Shown one piece after another: positions 18,649-28,884 of a stretch of DNA of 64,000 bases. The DNA lies in contig JALJCQ010000013.1 of the NCBI GenBank assembly GCA_023091665.1, positions 1,240,001 through 1,304,000 on the forward strand, written 5' to 3'. This DNA comes from Pythium myriotylum. Lineage: Eukaryota; Oomycota; Peronosporomycetes; Pythiales; Pythiaceae. The number at the start of each line of letters is the position of its first letter. Positions within the stretch are counted from its first letter, which is position 1. The notes below the pieces were generated by a model. It saw only the letters and a list, made by a program, of their open reading frames with translations. It made no database searches and had not been told where the DNA came from. The position numbers and the translations under genes are program-made.

Positions 18649-19236
18649 CTACTTTGCGTCACTCTTCTGTTGGCCGGTTCTGTTATCCTGTCGAAAGCGA
18701 CTCCAATCCGGGGCGCTGTCTGTCTTGTACCCATAGTCGAAGAATAGTTCTTCGCCTGGCACAATATCGCGTTTCGCCCAAATGGTGATCCGGTGCTCCG
18801 CACCAACCCGAACCACCTTGGCGTGGCAGTTTGCCTGAGACGAGCCATGGTTAATAAACCGGCTTTTGTTGCCCATTCGGATCGCATCCACGACAGCGTC
18901 CTCATTTAGGTCAAACAGGTAACTGGTTGCCACCCGGTCATACACCAGTCCCCTTCGCTCCGCTTCATCTTGGGAGATGAGCTCGCCTGGGTACTCGGTG
19001 ACGAACGCTCCTCTCTGGATCGGCGTCATTGCGAACGCACCCCACCCGTGGATGCGCGATTTGCCAATACGAATTTTTTGGCGCGCACCACGTTGAAGGC
19101 AAGTGTTAGCACATGTCACAGAAGCGACGCCGTCACAGAGAGGGGCAGTTCGCTCGACCTGGGAAAAGGCGTACCAGTCCCGACCCCCTCGCGTAAAAGC
19201 ACCAATTCCGTCGTTGTTGCGGACGAATGGCAGCAG
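18649..19236 (-). pseudogene. Truncated inverted copy of the E(z) SET-domain exon
   Basis: The fragment encodes the last 195 residues of the E(z)-like protein, from LLPFVRNN through the SET domain to the native stop codon. The frame is open throughout, and the only coding difference from the parent is one synonymous base (19069). It lacks the CXC domain, the N-terminal three quarters and the promoter; an in-frame TGA lies just outside the breakpoint. A SET domain without CXC and PRC2-binding regions is not expected to be an active methyltransferase. The intact frame and near-identity indicate a very recent duplication or ongoing gene conversion. Confidence 0.85.
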
Positions 19237-19425
19237 GGCGCCTCAGTTTTCAACGTCGTCTGTTTCCCAGTAGATTCTGCTTGTTATCTGAAAAGAAAGA
19301 ACGTGTGAATGTCGCGCAAGTTATGTCCTGTTGATTCTATCATGGCTTGCTGTCTGCTGTTCTAAAAGTTGAAGTAGCAAGTAACGTGCTTTCGTGTGTA
19401 TGTGTGTGTCTGTGTCTGTGCGCGC

Positions 19426-19461
19426 GAGAGAGAGAGAGAGAGAGGGAGGGAGGGAGAGAGA
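19426..19461 (+). repeat. (GA)n / (GGGA)n purine tract
   Basis: A 36-nt all-purine run of GAGAGA and GGGA units. It directly follows a GT-rich stretch. Confidence 0.9.
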
Positions 19462-19508
19462 AACATTGCATTAATGCTCTCAAATGGTATCAAGAGTCAG
19501 CCGGAACA

Positions 19509-19527
19509 GATGATGATGATGATGATG
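19509..19527 (+). repeat. (GAT)n microsatellite
   Basis: A short GAT triplet run of about six units in non-coding sequence. Confidence 0.9.
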
Positions 19528-19868
19528 AAAATTGGAGTCTATTGTGTTACATCTGTGTGAATGACGACTGCATATGCAGAAGGGGGCGCGCTACGGTGCT
19601 GGGGCCAAGTTTACAGTGGAGGCCTGCCACTGAAGGGAGTCAGTCACCTCGAAGGAGGGGGTGGAGTCGACAGATGATGGTGGAGCTGAAGTATTTTGGG
19701 CGCAATTTATGTACCATAGGCTCTGTGCGCACCGTTCCCATGATTAACCAGGCAAGAAGGTCAGGGTTGTAGATCGGATGCAGCAAGCAGCAGGAGGTCT
19801 GCTTTGTTACACAGGCTTACAACTTCAGAAACGCCTCGTCTCCTGTGTAGATTTTCTAAAAATCGTCT

Positions 19869-22090
19869 TCATGCTTCGTCAACTGTTGTGTCTGTTTCAT
19901 GGGTGGGACACGATTCAAGCGCATCCCATGGATAGAGAATGTATATGCGAAGATCTGCTCCACCACAGAGAATCCAATGCCGCGTAGGATGGGCGGCCAC
20001 CGCTGTTGCTCGCTCAGGGATGTCGATGCAGAATCGACTTAAACGTTCGGCATAGTCGTGCCGCACCGCCGACACCGACACGTCATGTGATTTTACCCTT
20101 CTCGAACGAATAAGATCGACTCGATTGAGATCGACGAAACTGAGCCAGTTCTCATCCGTAACTCCTGTGCACGCCATCTCGCCGTCAAAAGCCAGTCCCA
20201 TCGAACAGCGATGCTGGTGGAGCCAAGAATGGCGCTGCCGAGCGGCAGCCACACGATGCTGCGGATCCAGCTCGTTCCCTGTGGTCTGGAGAACAGTCGC
20301 AGGCAGAGCCTGCCCGAGGGTGCGAACTGGTGGTGGCAATTCTGAACGGAGGAACTGATTAGAGGGTGCAAAATCGTCAGTTCAACGTGGGGGTACCTTT
20401 GACAGGTGTGTGGAGCTTGATTATGGCGCCTGTGATCGTGTCGAGGACGACTAACCATTGATTCCTCAGCTGCAGCAACACCTGCGTGGATGAAGTTGGG
20501 ACAAGCTGCATCGATGAGATCGCCAAGACAGTTGCAGTCTCCATCATTGCGTTCTTGAGTATCGTTGCTGTCTCTGAAGTCAAGTGGGCTACAAACAACA
20601 AGTTTTAACTAAAGCTTTGGTTTCCTTGGACGGATGAGGAGAAAGGGAACCTACGCAGGATAGCTTCTACAAGTCGGATCAGCGACTTTCTTTGAGGCAT
20701 TGGCTTGGATCCGAACGCTGGCACGACGAGTTTTTTCACGTCATAAGTCTATGGAGCAAGCCATTTATGAGTACAAAAGAGCTTTCACGTGATCGACTCC
20801 ATGACGCTCTCACCATCAAGATCCCGGCTTCCGTTGCACATAGTAAAGTGGATCCATCGTGTGAGAGGACGACTGCCGTCACTGCCTGCGAGCCCGTCGA
20901 GACAGACCACTGAGGTTTCGTCGGGAACCGTAAATCCCAAGACCGAAGTCCACCATCGATGTCACCGGCGATTATCATGCCATTGCGCATCTTGGGCCCC
21001 CTCTTTTGCTTACTGGTCAAGATTGGTCTCTGCTCTGGAATCGTTACAGGGAGGAAGATGAAATCAGTGTACCCGCTTGAGGGTCGACTAGTTGCCTTGA
21101 GGACAAGATCCGGTTTCGACGGGAACTTTTGCAAATTGTACAAATAGATCTCGTTGCGATTGAGGAAGCAGCACCCAATCTCGTCCTGTCACATTTGCCC
21201 GTTAGTCCCCAGCACAGCTCCGGTGCTCGGCTCTAGTTGGTGATGCGAACCTCGTTTGAAGGGTTCCATCGGACACACTGCACCTCCATCCCCGTGTGAA
21301 TCATGTGGATCTAACATTCAATAACGAAAGCATCAGCGCACGCCAATATCCCCTTCGATCGACAGACGTATGTTGTACCGGGTGGACTGCTGGAGTTGGT
21401 GGCGAGGCTTCTCCTTCCGACCGAATCTAAACGTCCAGATCGTCACCGACGATTGACGACCCACCACCAAACCAACGATTCACGAACCTGCTGGAGGTTG
21501 ACCGTACGGTGAAATAGCTCGTCGCAATCGAACAGTGCGATCACGCCATTGGAAGAGCCCGCGACAAGCAGCGCGCCTTGCGAATCAAACGCCATGCAGC
21601 TCGCGTAGAACTCGTCGCAATGCGACACGAGTCGGTGGGACCCCACCACGCGCATCGCGTCTTCGGGTAGCTCGAGCTGCAACGGCAGCACGCGAAACTT
21701 GGTCAGCGCCCAGCGCGCCAGTCGTTGGTCAGTCTGTTGTCTGCGTCGCCGGGCCGAGCTGCAGGGCACGCTGCGAGCCAGCATCACGGCGCTCGCGCCC
21801 AGCTCTCGGCGCTGGAGCATGCGCGTGAGGTGCACTGTGTTGAGCACCACGGGCTCGCGCGCCTGCGTCGTCGGCGGCGGCGTCGCGCGCGCCGCGGCTG
21901 CGTCGGCGGCCTCGCGATCGTCGTCGGCGTCTGCGTCGATCTCCTCGACGCTCTCGCGCGCGTCCGACGCGTCTCGCTGCGCGCTCTCCGTTGCCTCGTC
22001 TCTGCACTCCACGGCGGGCCGCTTGCGCTCGAAAAACGCCGTGATCGGCTGCGAGAGCGCCGCCTGCTTGCGCTTGACACCCTTGGCCAT
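19869..22090 (-). CDS. WD40-repeat protein with PIP-box-like N-terminus
   Basis: Six exons on the minus strand give 597 residues: 22090-21488, 21310-21251, 21185-20814, 20748-20655, 20588-20397, 20341-19869. All joins are in phase. The N-terminus is basic and holds SQPITAFFERKR at residues 13-24, which resembles a PCNA-interacting (PIP) peptide, though the first position is S rather than Q. An acidic/alanine-rich linker follows. WD40 blades start near residue 150, including VQCVRWNPSNEDEIGCCF, IAGDIDGGLRSWDLRF and LCGGADLRIYIL. PIP-bearing WD40 proteins are often CRL4 substrate receptors or chromatin factors, so a replication- or chromatin-linked adaptor is plausible but unproven. The first intron (177 nt) is longer than the rest and could hide another exon. 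The start codon is 33 bp from that of a divergent PDZ gene. Confidence 0.7.
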
Positions 22091-22123
22091 ATTTCCGACT
22101 CGTCCGGAATTCGCGCGCGAAAA
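22091..22123. promoter_or_regulatory. 33-bp bidirectional start region with E2F-like site
   Basis: Only 33 bp separate the divergent ATGs at 22090 (-) and 22124 (+). The segment GCGCGAAA (22115-22122), read on the minus strand as TTTCGCGC, exactly matches the E2F/DP consensus TTTSGCGC. Both 5' leaders must therefore overlap the opposite gene or be extremely short. The E2F assignment is from motif only. Confidence 0.45.
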
Positions 22124-23617
22124 ATGTCAGTTAGTGACCTTTCCCTCACAACAGTGACGTCCAATCTGGCACCTCGTCACAGACAGAAGCTCATCAAAGA
22201 TCTTTCCGGGCACGATGCTCGCGTGCGATGGCGCCGGCGCCGGCGCCGTCCCATGGACTCCTCACTGCTGTCGCGTCGGCGCCATCAGTCAACCGCCGTG
22301 ATGGACGCCGTGCGCAGGCGACTGACGGTGATGCGGCGAGAGGCCGACGCCAAGCGCGTCTCGGCGCTCGCGAGCCACGTGAGCGGCTCGGTCCACTCGG
22401 CGACCATGCCGCTGCGGCGTCTGCTGGCGCGCGTCAAGACGCGACTCACGCCGCGCAGGCAGCCGAGCGCCGCGCAGAGCGAGGCCCGACTCGCGCGACT
22501 CAAGTTCTGCGTCTGGAGCGGCGCCGGCGGCTGGTCGATCCAGCGCCGGTACCTGCTGGACGAGGCCCAGTTCGTCTGGCTCGTCGGCGTCGTCAACAGT
22601 GTCGCCGCGTGGGAAGACGACGGACTCCGCCCCGGCGACGTGCTCGAGACGATCGGCGGCGACGCCGTGGGCGGAATCGCAGAAGAGAGCGACGTGCTGG
22701 CCAAGCTCAAGCAGGCGCCCGCGGGCACGATCTTGCGCTTTCGAGTGCGCTCGGCCGCTGAGCGTTGTCGCGTCCAGCGCTTCGACGTGAAGGTCGACGG
22801 AAGTCCGGCGGGTGTGGCGGTCGTCGTCGACGGAGAAGACGCTGTGCCTATCGTGATCCGCGTGTCAACACCAGCAGACACGAGCAGGCTCGGACACGCT
22901 CGCTTGGGCGATGTGCTCACTGAAGTCAACGGGAAGAGCGTCGTCGGCGTGGGGATCAAAGCCGTGACGGCGCTAGTCGCCGCCAGTCGTCACCACATGA
23001 CGCTTACGTTTCTTCGGTGGATGCACACGGACTGCGGACCACGATGTCGCGATGGTGCGCGCATGGTCTCGTCGAGACCGTCAACAATGTTGACGCAAGC
23101 GTCCCTGTTCGGCTCTGCGTGGCGAGTGAGGATGAGCGGCGACGAGTTCCACGACTTCGGAGACGACGAAACAGAAGAATTTCAGACTGTCGTGCTTGTG
23201 TGGAGGTCGGGCCCACTTGGGGTCACGCTAATGAAGGACGACGACGCGCAGATGCCGGTCGTGAATCGTCTCACGGGCAAGGGCACCGTCCAGGGAGTGG
23301 ATAAGCTTCGACCCGGTTACCATTTGGCCTCGATCAACGGCACGCCCACCCATCGTAAACGGTTCAGAGACGTGCTGCACGACTTGGAGCGCTCGAAGAA
23401 GCCGTTGTGGCTGGTGTTTCTTGCTCCGCACCACCGAGTGTCGATGTACTCGACGAGCTCACGAGTGACAAGAGTACTGGAACAGCCTCGCCAACACTGG
23501 GGACCTCGCTGGTCAAGCTCGTCGTCGTTGTTATCTCTCGACGACTCGTGGGATGCTCGCCCCACGAAGCGATACACTTCTACTGGCGCCTCCACATTTG
23601 AATCCGTCGATGAATAG
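22124..23617 (+). CDS. PDZ-domain protein
   Basis: An intronless 497-residue protein. The ATG at 22124 is the natural start; the frame is open further upstream but overlaps the divergent gene. The first ~120 residues are very basic (RRRRRR near 37-42). Three PDZ-like modules follow: about 127-205 (LRPGDVLETIGGDAVGGI), about 205-285 (ARLGDVLTEVNGKSVVGV) and about 350-435 (GPLGVTL, LRPGYHLASINGTP). The serine-rich C-terminal tail has no known domain. No signal peptide, membrane segment or catalytic domain is visible, so it is probably an intracellular scaffold. The partners are unknown. Confidence 0.75.
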   Translation: MSVSDLSLTTVTSNLAPRHRQKLIKDLSGHDARVRWRRRRRRPMDSSLLSRRRHQSTAVMDAVRRRLTVMRREADAKRVSALASHVSGSVHSATMPLRRLLARVKTRLTPRRQPSAAQSEARLARLKFCVWSGAGGWSIQRRYLLDEAQFVWLVGVVNSVAAWEDDGLRPGDVLETIGGDAVGGIAEESDVLAKLKQAPAGTILRFRVRSAAERCRVQRFDVKVDGSPAGVAVVVDGEDAVPIVIRVSTPADTSRLGHARLGDVLTEVNGKSVVGVGIKAVTALVAASRHHMTLTFLRWMHTDCGPRCRDGARMVSSRPSTMLTQASLFGSAWRVRMSGDEFHDFGDDETEEFQTVVLVWRSGPLGVTLMKDDDAQMPVVNRLTGKGTVQGVDKLRPGYHLASINGTPTHRKRFRDVLHDLERSKKPLWLVFLAPHHRVSMYSTSSRVTRVLEQPRQHWGPRWSSSSSLLSLDDSWDARPTKRYTSTGASTFESVDE

Positions 23618-23865
23618 CTTCGTCACATTGTTTTTCACCAGAGAAAGGGGGATCTGAACACATCTTGGTTAAGTTGGCATGATTTTGAAGATTATATTTA
23701 TTGCTGTGATATGGTTGATCAGTTCTTCAGTCCTTACATGGATACTGTACGGTGGTTCGAGAAGCCGATCTTCAAATGCAGCCACCCGACGTGGGCGGTG
23801 AGTGCGGGAAACAAACAATAAATACGACGCCTCGATGTGATCGCGGTACAACACCGGAGTAGAGT

Positions 23866-26088
23866 CTACCAGGTGGGGGCAGCGCGGTCCTTTGCGTTCC
23901 AGTGGAACAAAATCACGTCCTCTTTGAGCTTGACGAGATCGTTGTTGCAGCGAGCCAGAGTGTGGACAGCGCTACTGTTCTCCTTGACCTCGGTGCGCAG
24001 CAAGCGCTGCGTCTGCACAATTTCAACCTGCGTAATTGCCGGAATGTCGCTGACAGGAACAAACACCACTTCAGTCGTTGAGTTCTCACGACCTTCTTGA
24101 TAGAACCCAAGCAAATTCATCCCCGCATCAAACGCCGGGAATCCGATCGCGTTCGTCGTGTTGAGAGTGATCATTCTTGCCAACACGTAATACACTTGCA
24201 TTTCAATGGCATCAGCCACCTGGCTCGTCGTGCCTTGATTAGCCATATTCTGGAAGTACATTTGCGAAGATTCGTTGCCTTCCTGGTCGTCCAGCGAACG
24301 CATGAAGTCGGAAAGACCGCCCGAGTTGGCACGAAGCAACACAGGCGTCTCCATACCGCTCATCATATCCGTCAAGCCGCGACTGAGTGTCGGTGGTGCG
24401 CTGGATGTCGAGATCGGGTTCGTCATCGCGAACTGGCCACTGCTAGGGGTACCCATGCTCTGACTCATCATCATCGCAGAACCATTAGAGAGCATATGCT
24501 GCGGAGTGGATGGATCCGGTAGGCCAAGATGCTGGGGGCTGACCAATGAAGGTCCGCCGTTGGTTTCCTTGGCCTTGTGGGCAGCGAGAATTGCTGGGAA
24601 CTGTTCGATGGACTTGAGCACGTAGTCAAGGTGACCCATCGTGTCAGTTGCGTAGGCAAGGAGAAGATTGGCGATGAGGCACTTCGTATCATGCTGCGCT
24701 GTTTCATACGTCATCATATCTTTGTATCTCCAGCAGGCTGGGCAACGATAGATGGGCCGTTCAGGGTCCGCCGTGCCGTCACTCTTAGACTCATATCCCA
24801 CTGTCTGCCACTCCAGTTGATGAAGACCGTTGACAACTGCACCAGTCCAAGACAAGATACTCTCCATAGATCCAGTTAGCGTCGACGTCTTCGGGCCGCT
24901 AGATTGACCCGAGCCGGTGGTCGGAGAGAGGCGTAGTCGCTTTGGATCACGCTCATCCGACGGGAAACTGTTCAGTGCAGATAAGTTAGCCTCAGTGTCA
25001 GGGTTTGACGATGGCGACGAGGTCGCTGAGGCTGGGTTGGACGCGCCGGCGATGATGTGGTGGGTGATGGACATTCCTGGGTTCTTGAGCGGTCTTCTCT
25101 TGTTTCTCTTGGATCTCACCGAGATGGTTGAGCTGAGATCGTACGCAACATCGAAGTTCATTGGCGACTGTGCTGTGTCGGCTTCGACCTTGAGACGAAA
25201 TGCCTGTCCTTGGTGGTTCTTCGATACGTCTTCGATGCGAAGCTTGAGCTGAGCTTGCCCTGTGTTATCAATGAGGCGCTGGCAATCTGGGGACATCTTG
25301 AGAATATCCTGCTTCAGCACTGGGTGCTCGTTCTCGTAAAGCAGCGTGACGCGCAAAGGCACTTGGCGGTTCTGGACACGCTCGCCTTTCTCGTTGACAA
25401 GATGGATCGGCAGCAGCATGCACTTGTCGCGACCGCCTTCATCCTTGTACCATAGGTCTGGGAGGTTCTCTTGGATCACAAGGCGGTGCTGGATCACAGT
25501 CATCTCTGTTGTGACGGCTGGAACAACGTTGAGATCCAGGCCGGCCTGCTTGGCGGCTGAGATGTGGACCACAAATTTGCGGTTGCCCATCGCCATGGAG
25601 CACTCCGAGATGCGCAGTCGCAGCTTGCAGATGCCGTCGCCCTGGACCACGGGCTTTGTCGACGGGTCAATGTGCAGGATCTGCTTTTCAATCGGCACCA
25701 TCTTGTCGGCCGAGTAGAGCTCGACATTGAGCGGCACGTTGATTCTGCAGCGTCGCAGTTCGCGTGAGCTACCCTGCTAGCACTCCCAGGCCACTCGCAG
25801 CGCCACGTACCCAGACTTGAGGTGGTCCGACGGGTCCACCATGTAGACCGTGAGGTCGAACGGGTGGTCCCGAAAGGGGAACTTGGGTGGGTTGGGCTGG
25901 ATCTTGAGCCGAAGCTGCCAAGGACACACATATATATATATTAGCCGACTCGGTCCGTGGGCTCTCGCTGGCATGTGGGTTGGTTGGTTTCGCGCACTCA
26001 CCCGCTCCGAGTATCCGTCGGCGTCGGCGTCCATGGTGGCGCCCGGCGCGAGCGCGGCTGCTTTCGGGTAGGTCTCCGTCATCAGCAT
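23866..26088 (-). CDS. Unrecognised conserved protein with two similar beta-rich segments
   Basis: Three exons give 689 residues: 26088-26002, 25914-25811, 25744-23866. The introns are 87 nt (with a TATATATATA run) and 66 nt (GTACGT donor). Without the second splice the frame meets a TAG. Residues ~30-120 and ~130-220 look like two copies of one Ig-like or C2-like unit. Each has a V-P-L-x-V start, an Q-x-I-L-x-x-x-P core, G-x-x-(K/Q)-L-(R/K)-L-R-I, and a final strand. A basic patch (SKRNKRRPLK) near residue 225 may be a nuclear localisation signal. The middle is Ser/Pro/Thr-rich and low-complexity, and the last ~120 residues look helical. I cannot assign a family. A transcription-factor-like role is only a guess from the beta-sandwich-plus-basic-patch layout. 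Confidence 0.7.
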
Positions 26089-27236
26089 GGAGCGCCGAGC
26101 GGGGGTCTTAGTCGCGCGCGTTCCGTTCTTCTTCCGCCTGGCAGCTTTGGCTCTCGTTGCGGAATGGAAGAACCGCGCACCTTTCCGTCGATCTTAGTCG
26201 TGGCTTTCTCGCAGGCGGCGCCGGCCGAGTCGCGCGAGAGGCTTGCTTCTTCGACGCGGTTTCCGAGCTTCTTCGAGTCTGATGGGTCCGCGTCCCGTGG
26301 AAAAATCGAACGAGGTTTTGGGTGTCGGACCGAGGTTTTTTTCTTGTGGCGCCGGAGGCCGTTGCGGGCGTTGGGGCCAGAAAAACCTTCGCTTTCATAC
26401 CCAGCGCAAAAAAAGGAACGGCGCGACCACAACCGGCGAACGTGCGAGGCGCTCGGGGCGAAGTTTCTTCCGCGGCTGCAACTGCCACGGAAGGAAAAAC
26501 TCGAAAGTTCCAGTTGCGTCGTGAGCTCGGCACGGAGGAGGAGCCGGAGTCGGTTGTACACGACGATCCGGACTTGATTGTTGGCGAGCGTCGTCAGCGA
26601 GTAGAGAGGCGGCGTCGCGAACGAACGCGCGCGGGCCGACCGAGCCGAGTGGACGGCCACACGCGACGTCACGTTGCTCTCTCTGGTCTCTTCTGGATTG
26701 TCGCCGTGGAAGAAAATCGGCTTCACGTGTGACTCTTCACGTGCGGGAGAGTGGTAGTCAAATGATGGGTGGACCGGTGGAACGCCCCACGTGAGAGAGA
26801 GACCAGGACGCCTCGCGCTGACCGTTGCCAGTCACAAGCGCAACTGCCAGCCCCACGCCCAACGGACCCGACGCGCCTCGCCCCCCTGCAGCCGGCCTGC
26901 AGAGGCCCCAGCTGCTGGTCACCGCGGCCGGCACGTGGCGGGCGCTCGGTCGTCAGAGACGTCGACGAACGGCGAGCCGAGACCGGCGAGGAGCCGCGGA
27001 TCGTCCCGCTTCTGTCGTTCCATTTCTGACTAGCGGGTGGCACGATGAATCATCCAAAGATCCTTTTCATCACAGCAACTGATCCGGCTAGGTTCGTCAA
27101 GTTGCCTTTTCGCAATATGTTCGCGCGGAACGATGGTCGCACTTAGGAGTGATGGTCTCCGGAAATGGCGGGAAAGAGCTCGCCTTTTTTGCCACCGAGA
27201 CACCAATTGGCCACCACGCGGTCCGGAGAACGAGCC
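26089..27236. other. Divergent intergenic region
   Basis: About 1.1 kb of GC-rich sequence separates divergent starts at 26088 (-) and 27237 (+). Several long but unconvincing frames cross it on both strands with no domain or consistent codon pattern. It holds the two promoters, including an E2F-like site near the right end. Confidence 0.5.
27167..27175 (+). promoter_or_regulatory. E2F-like site upstream of the Pol-beta-like gene
   Basis: GGCGGGAAA is the reverse complement of TTTCCCGCC, the classic E2F site, and lies 61 bp before the ATG at 27237. It fits S-phase expression of a DNA-repair gene. Evidence is from the motif alone. Confidence 0.4.
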
Positions 27237-28131
27237 ATGAGCCGCGAAGCGAGCAAGAAGGCGGCCAAGGAGCTGCTGGCGCTGTGCGAAAAGGAGGGCG
27301 TCAAGGTGCCGACGGTGCGTGCGTGGTGGCTGCGGCGACGTGACGACCAACCCACGACGACCAAACGAACGACCGCGCTGACGGAAATTTGTGGCTGTGG
27401 GCGCAGAACCCGATCAACGCCATGGTCGAGGCCGGCACGCTGCTAAATGCGACTAGAGAGAAGGTAAGCACGCGCGCCGGGGGGTCTGAGAAAAGTTGCG
27501 AGTCAGTGCGAGGGCTCACCCGACGCATGTGTGAATTCAGGGTGAGTTCCAGCTCGACAAGGCGCTCCAGGTAAGCGGCTTTCGACGCGCAAGACGACGG
27601 CCAACAGAAGTGGGTGTCACGGGGATTGACTATCGCGCCATGTGTTTGCAGGAAATGATCGCCAAGTTCGGCAAGAAAGAAGTCGAATCAAAGAAACGCA
27701 AGTCCCCAGCCAAGAAGACCAAGAAGGAAGAAGATGCCGGTGATAAAGACGAAGACGGCGACGAGCCCAAGCCAAAGAAGAAGCGCGCTACAAAGAAAGC
27801 TCCCAAGGCCGACGACGAAAACGAAGACGATGATGGCGAGAAGAAGCCCAAGGCGCGGAGCAAACCGACGGCGACCTGTGAGGACAACCAAGAGCTCGCT
27901 GATGCCTTCGCTGAGCTGTCCGGCTTCGAGTTCAAGCGCGGCGAGAAGTTCAAGGGCGGCACATGGTCCAAAGTCGCCAAGGCGATTCGTGACCACGACG
28001 CCAAGATCTCGTCCGGCAAAGAGGCAATGAAACTCAAGGGCATCGGCAAGAGCGCGGCCGGCAAGATTGACGAGTTCCTGGAAACAGGAACGATGCAGAC
28101 GCTGGAGGAGTACCGCGCTGGCAACATGTAA
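27237..28131 (+). CDS. Small nuclear protein with DNA polymerase beta lyase-like (HhH) domain
   Basis: Four exons give 214 residues: 27237-27314, 27407-27463, 27541-27570 (30 nt) and 27652-28131. The N-terminal 55 residues are short and helical. Residues ~60-130 are a lysine/aspartate-rich linker (KKKRATKKAPK) typical of nuclear chromatin proteins. The last ~80 residues align with the 8-kDa domain of family-X DNA polymerases: NQELADAFAELSGFEF, then KLKGIGKSAAGKIDEFLETG (helix-hairpin-helix). No polymerase domain follows, so this is a stand-alone DNA-binding module. The Schiff-base lysine of human Pol beta (K72 in GTKIAEK) aligns with serine here (GKSAAGK), with a lysine one position earlier, so lyase activity is uncertain. 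A role in repair or chromatin binding is inferred. Confidence 0.75.
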
Positions 28132-28884
28132 ATAATTTGCCTTTGCATCTGCCGAATCCCATTGTGGGTCGCGGAAATCCTCGGTTACGTTGCGCGTCTC
28201 TGCTTGTGTTGCTGCAACGTGAATCACATCAAGCAGCAACTCGCGGGTCAAACTTCAACCCAGCCATGAACCCGTAGCCATCTCACCAACTTCACCCGTG
28301 GGTTGGATAACATACAAACTTGAAGTAAACTATATTGGGTTGAACCCATTTTCGGCGTTGTATCTCGCGAACCCGCTTCCACTGGCCTCTTGCGACCCAT
28401 CTTTCTCGAAAATCGCGTGGCTTTTTTATCATCAGGAGCAATCACGCCAAGGCGTCGTGCCCCCCAAAAGGAAAGCGACGCGACGGCAACTACGGCGGCT
28501 CCGCGCGCGCTCTCCCGCGACTCTCAGGACTCGGACCGCCGCGCCGACGACACCACGCGACGCGCCGTCGCTTCCTCGGTCGGCGCTGAAACGCGCGTGT
28601 GCGTGCGTCCAGTTCCGGTGGTGAGAGACCGGGATCTTGAAGAGATACCCCCGCCGCCTGGCGCGCTCCAGCTAACAGTCGCGGACTCGCTCTCGGCGGT
28701 AAGCGCTACCCGCGGGACGACTCGCTACTCCGCTCGCTGCTGCGAGCTGCCGTTGGGGGACGCGTGCGACAGGAACGGCAACTGAGCCCACGGTGCCAGG
28801 TCGCAGGTCGTACCGGCCGCAGTTGAAGTCGGCGGAAAAGTTCAGATACGCTCAAAAGGCGAGTGTACTTGGTCAAGTGCGAGC
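28132..28884. other. Intergenic region upstream of the CCCH-nucleotidyltransferase gene
   Basis: No recognisable gene. The first half contains short inverted repeats of AACCCA/TGGGTT type; the second half is GC-rich with no stop codon in one frame over ~300 nt but no domain. The latter may be 5' UTR or an unrecognised upstream exon of the gene at 28885. Confidence 0.45.
28254..28348. repeat. Short inverted repeats with a TGGGTTGAACCCA palindrome
   Basis: TTCAACCCA at 28254-28262 is complementary to TGGGTTGAA at 28336-28344, and the latter extends into the palindrome TGGGTTGAACCCA (28336-28348). Further ACCCG/GGGTT pieces lie between. It could be a relic of a small inverted-repeat element or simply a hairpin-forming 3' UTR. 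Confidence 0.5.

Larger units (their letters stand above)
17455..19236 (-). repeat. Right arm of 1,782-bp inverted repeat
   Basis: This is the reverse-complement copy of 15562-17343. The outer edge at 19236 coincides with an abrupt loss of similarity. No target-site duplication or terminal transposon signature is visible at either outer edge. Because the C-terminal exon sits in both arms, transcription of either strand through the whole locus would give a long self-complementary RNA. Confidence 0.97.
19237..19868. other. Intergenic region with simple repeats
   Basis: This stretch lies between the palindrome edge and the 3' end of the WD40 gene. It contains a GT-rich run (about 19393-19420), a GA/GGGA tract and a GAT triplet run. 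No gene is recognised. Confidence 0.6.

Noticed and set aside
18248..18736. 163-codon frame duplicated at 16062-16550
   Set aside because: Both copies lie in the inverted-repeat arms, partly antisense to the SET exon; identity reflects the duplication, not protein conservation.
15562..19236. The inverted repeat as a transposon with terminal inverted repeats
   Set aside because: No transposase, no target-site duplication and no TIR outside the arms; the arms are host gene sequence.
25745..25783. 39-nt intron (GTGC donor) between exons 2 and 3 of the unassigned protein
   Set aside because: It keeps frame but is too short; a GTACGT donor at 25810 gives a 66-nt intron and a better join (LKSGINVPLNVE).
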